Origin: Desulfovibrionaceae bacterium
Lineage (GTDB): Bacteria > Pseudomonadota > Gammaproteobacteria > Burkholderiales > Burkholderiaceae_C
Length of the DNA: 5,626 nucleotides
NCBI GenBank assembly: GCA_009778355.1
Contig: WRJY01000169.1
Coordinates: forward strand, 1-5,626
Reading direction: 5' to 3'
This document shows, piece by piece, positions 5,052 through 5,626 of this stretch. Made by a program: the position numbers and the translations under genes. The notes under the pieces are model-generated. The model was not told the DNA's origin, searched no databases, and was given only the letters and a program-made list of their open reading frames with translations. How positions within the stretch are numbered: position 1 is the stretch's first letter; every line of letters starts with the position of its first letter.

Positions 5052-5531
5052 TTACCAGGGCCGGGGCGTGCGTGATTGGGCTGGCCAGCGTGGTTCGCCC
5101 AGCGCGTCGAAGACCTTTTTCTGCTTCGGCGTGAGCTGGCCGTAGAAGGCGATGGCGGCGTCGATGTACTGCTTCATCCGCGCATCGCTTTCGATGCGGT
5201 GTTTTTCCAGCAGGTCCATGCGCTCTGGCGCACTGAGCTGGTCGAAATCGTCGCGCAACAGGGGCGGAAGCTGGGTGGGCGGTTGCAGGGCCGTGGCGTA
5301 GGCAGTCCAGGCGCTTTCTTGCTCGGACGTGATTTTCAATTGGTTCTTTAGGTAGGCCATGCGGCGGGCATGACGCTCGGCTATCGAGGCCAGATCCGTT
5401 CGATTGCCGGGACGGGAATGGGCCGGGTTGCCGGCGGGCGCGGATGAAGGCGGCGCGGGCTGGGCCAAGGCGAGCGTGCTTGCAATGGTGAGCGCGGCGA
5501 TCTGTAGCAGGCGGTAAGGCGTGCGTGTCAT
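5052..5531 (-). CDS. Periplasmic Spy/CpxP-family (LTxxQ motif) protein
   Basis: From the ATG at 5531 the protein has 159 residues. Residues 1-23 form a signal peptide: basic start (MTRTPYR), hydrophobic core (about 8-22) and an ALA cleavage motif before QP. A Pro/Ala/Ser-rich stretch (24-42) is followed by a charged helical region. It carries two LTxxQ-type motifs, the degenerate LKITSEQ (65-71) and LTPKQ (133-137), the hallmark of Spy, CpxP and relatives. Spy is an ATP-independent periplasmic chaperone and CpxP a Cpx-pathway modulator; which role applies here cannot be told. An in-frame ATG at 5561 would add ten residues ahead of the signal peptide and is less likely, while AAGAG lies 5 bases before 5531. 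It sits 359 bases upstream of minC, with no evident functional link. Confidence 0.85.
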   Translation of the reverse strand: MTRTPYRLLQIAALTIASTLALAQPAPPSSAPAGNPAHSRPGNRTDLASIAERHARRMAYLKNQLKITSEQESAWTAYATALQPPTQLPPLLRDDFDQLSAPERMDLLEKHRIESDARMKQYIDAAIAFYGQLTPKQKKVFDALGEPRWPAQSRTPRPW

Positions 5532-5626
5532 GTGGACTCTTGTATGGATGCCTCCCGGCAATAGGTAGAAACCCGCATTGGTGTTGTGAAGAAGTCGGCT
5601 GCTGCCTTGTATCCGGCCTTGCGTGT
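5532..5626. other. Region upstream of the Spy-like gene, unresolved
   Basis: These 95 bases reach the window edge. On the minus strand more than one frame is open; one ends in a TGA overlapping the Spy-like ATG (ATGA at 5531-5528), so the tail of an upstream gene cannot be excluded, but its codon use is unlike the neighbours. I see no convincing promoter. Confidence 0.3.

Overview
The window looks like GC-rich betaproteobacterial chromosome, most likely from the Comamonadaceae (Acidovorax/Comamonas/Alicycliphilus-like). This rests on gene content and style: strong G/C preference at third codon positions, the Min proteins, and the G/C-rich palindromic intergenic repeats. No rRNA, tRNA or CRISPR array was seen. 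The lineage is an inference, because no search could be run. Every protein gene I can support lies on the minus strand, so the window is read from right to left.

From right to left. (1) At 5531-5052 lies a small exported protein of the Spy/CpxP (LTxxQ) family. (2) A 359-base spacer (5051-4693) follows, holding a hairpin, several DnaA-box-like words, a short CTTT tract and a possible plus-strand promoter. (3) The compact cell-division operon minC-minD-minE (4692-2822) has gaps of 7 and 4 bases. (4) A 169-base spacer carries a palindromic repeat. (5) creB (response regulator, 2652-1903) follows, then a second direct copy of the same repeat. (6) creC (sensor kinase, 1728-241) comes next. (7) A spacer of about 170 bases with lower GC holds a 12-bp palindrome and a 27-codon open frame. 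(8) At the left edge is the start of a gene whose first 22 residues resemble the N terminus of large MmeI/YeeA-type DNA methyltransferases of restriction or defence islands.

MinC, MinD and MinE form the oscillating system that restricts FtsZ-ring assembly to mid-cell. CreB and CreC form a two-component signalling pair. The Spy-like protein would act in the periplasm. The min and cre genes look like conserved core genome. The left edge looks like the boundary of an accessory island: creD, the usual follower of creC in enterobacteria, is absent immediately downstream, and a probable DNA-modification gene sits there instead.

Most of the window is ordinary and well conserved. The items worth a second look are the methyltransferase start with its operator-like palindrome, the direct repeats bracketing creB, the AT-rich insertion in the CreB linker, and the structured spacer before minC.
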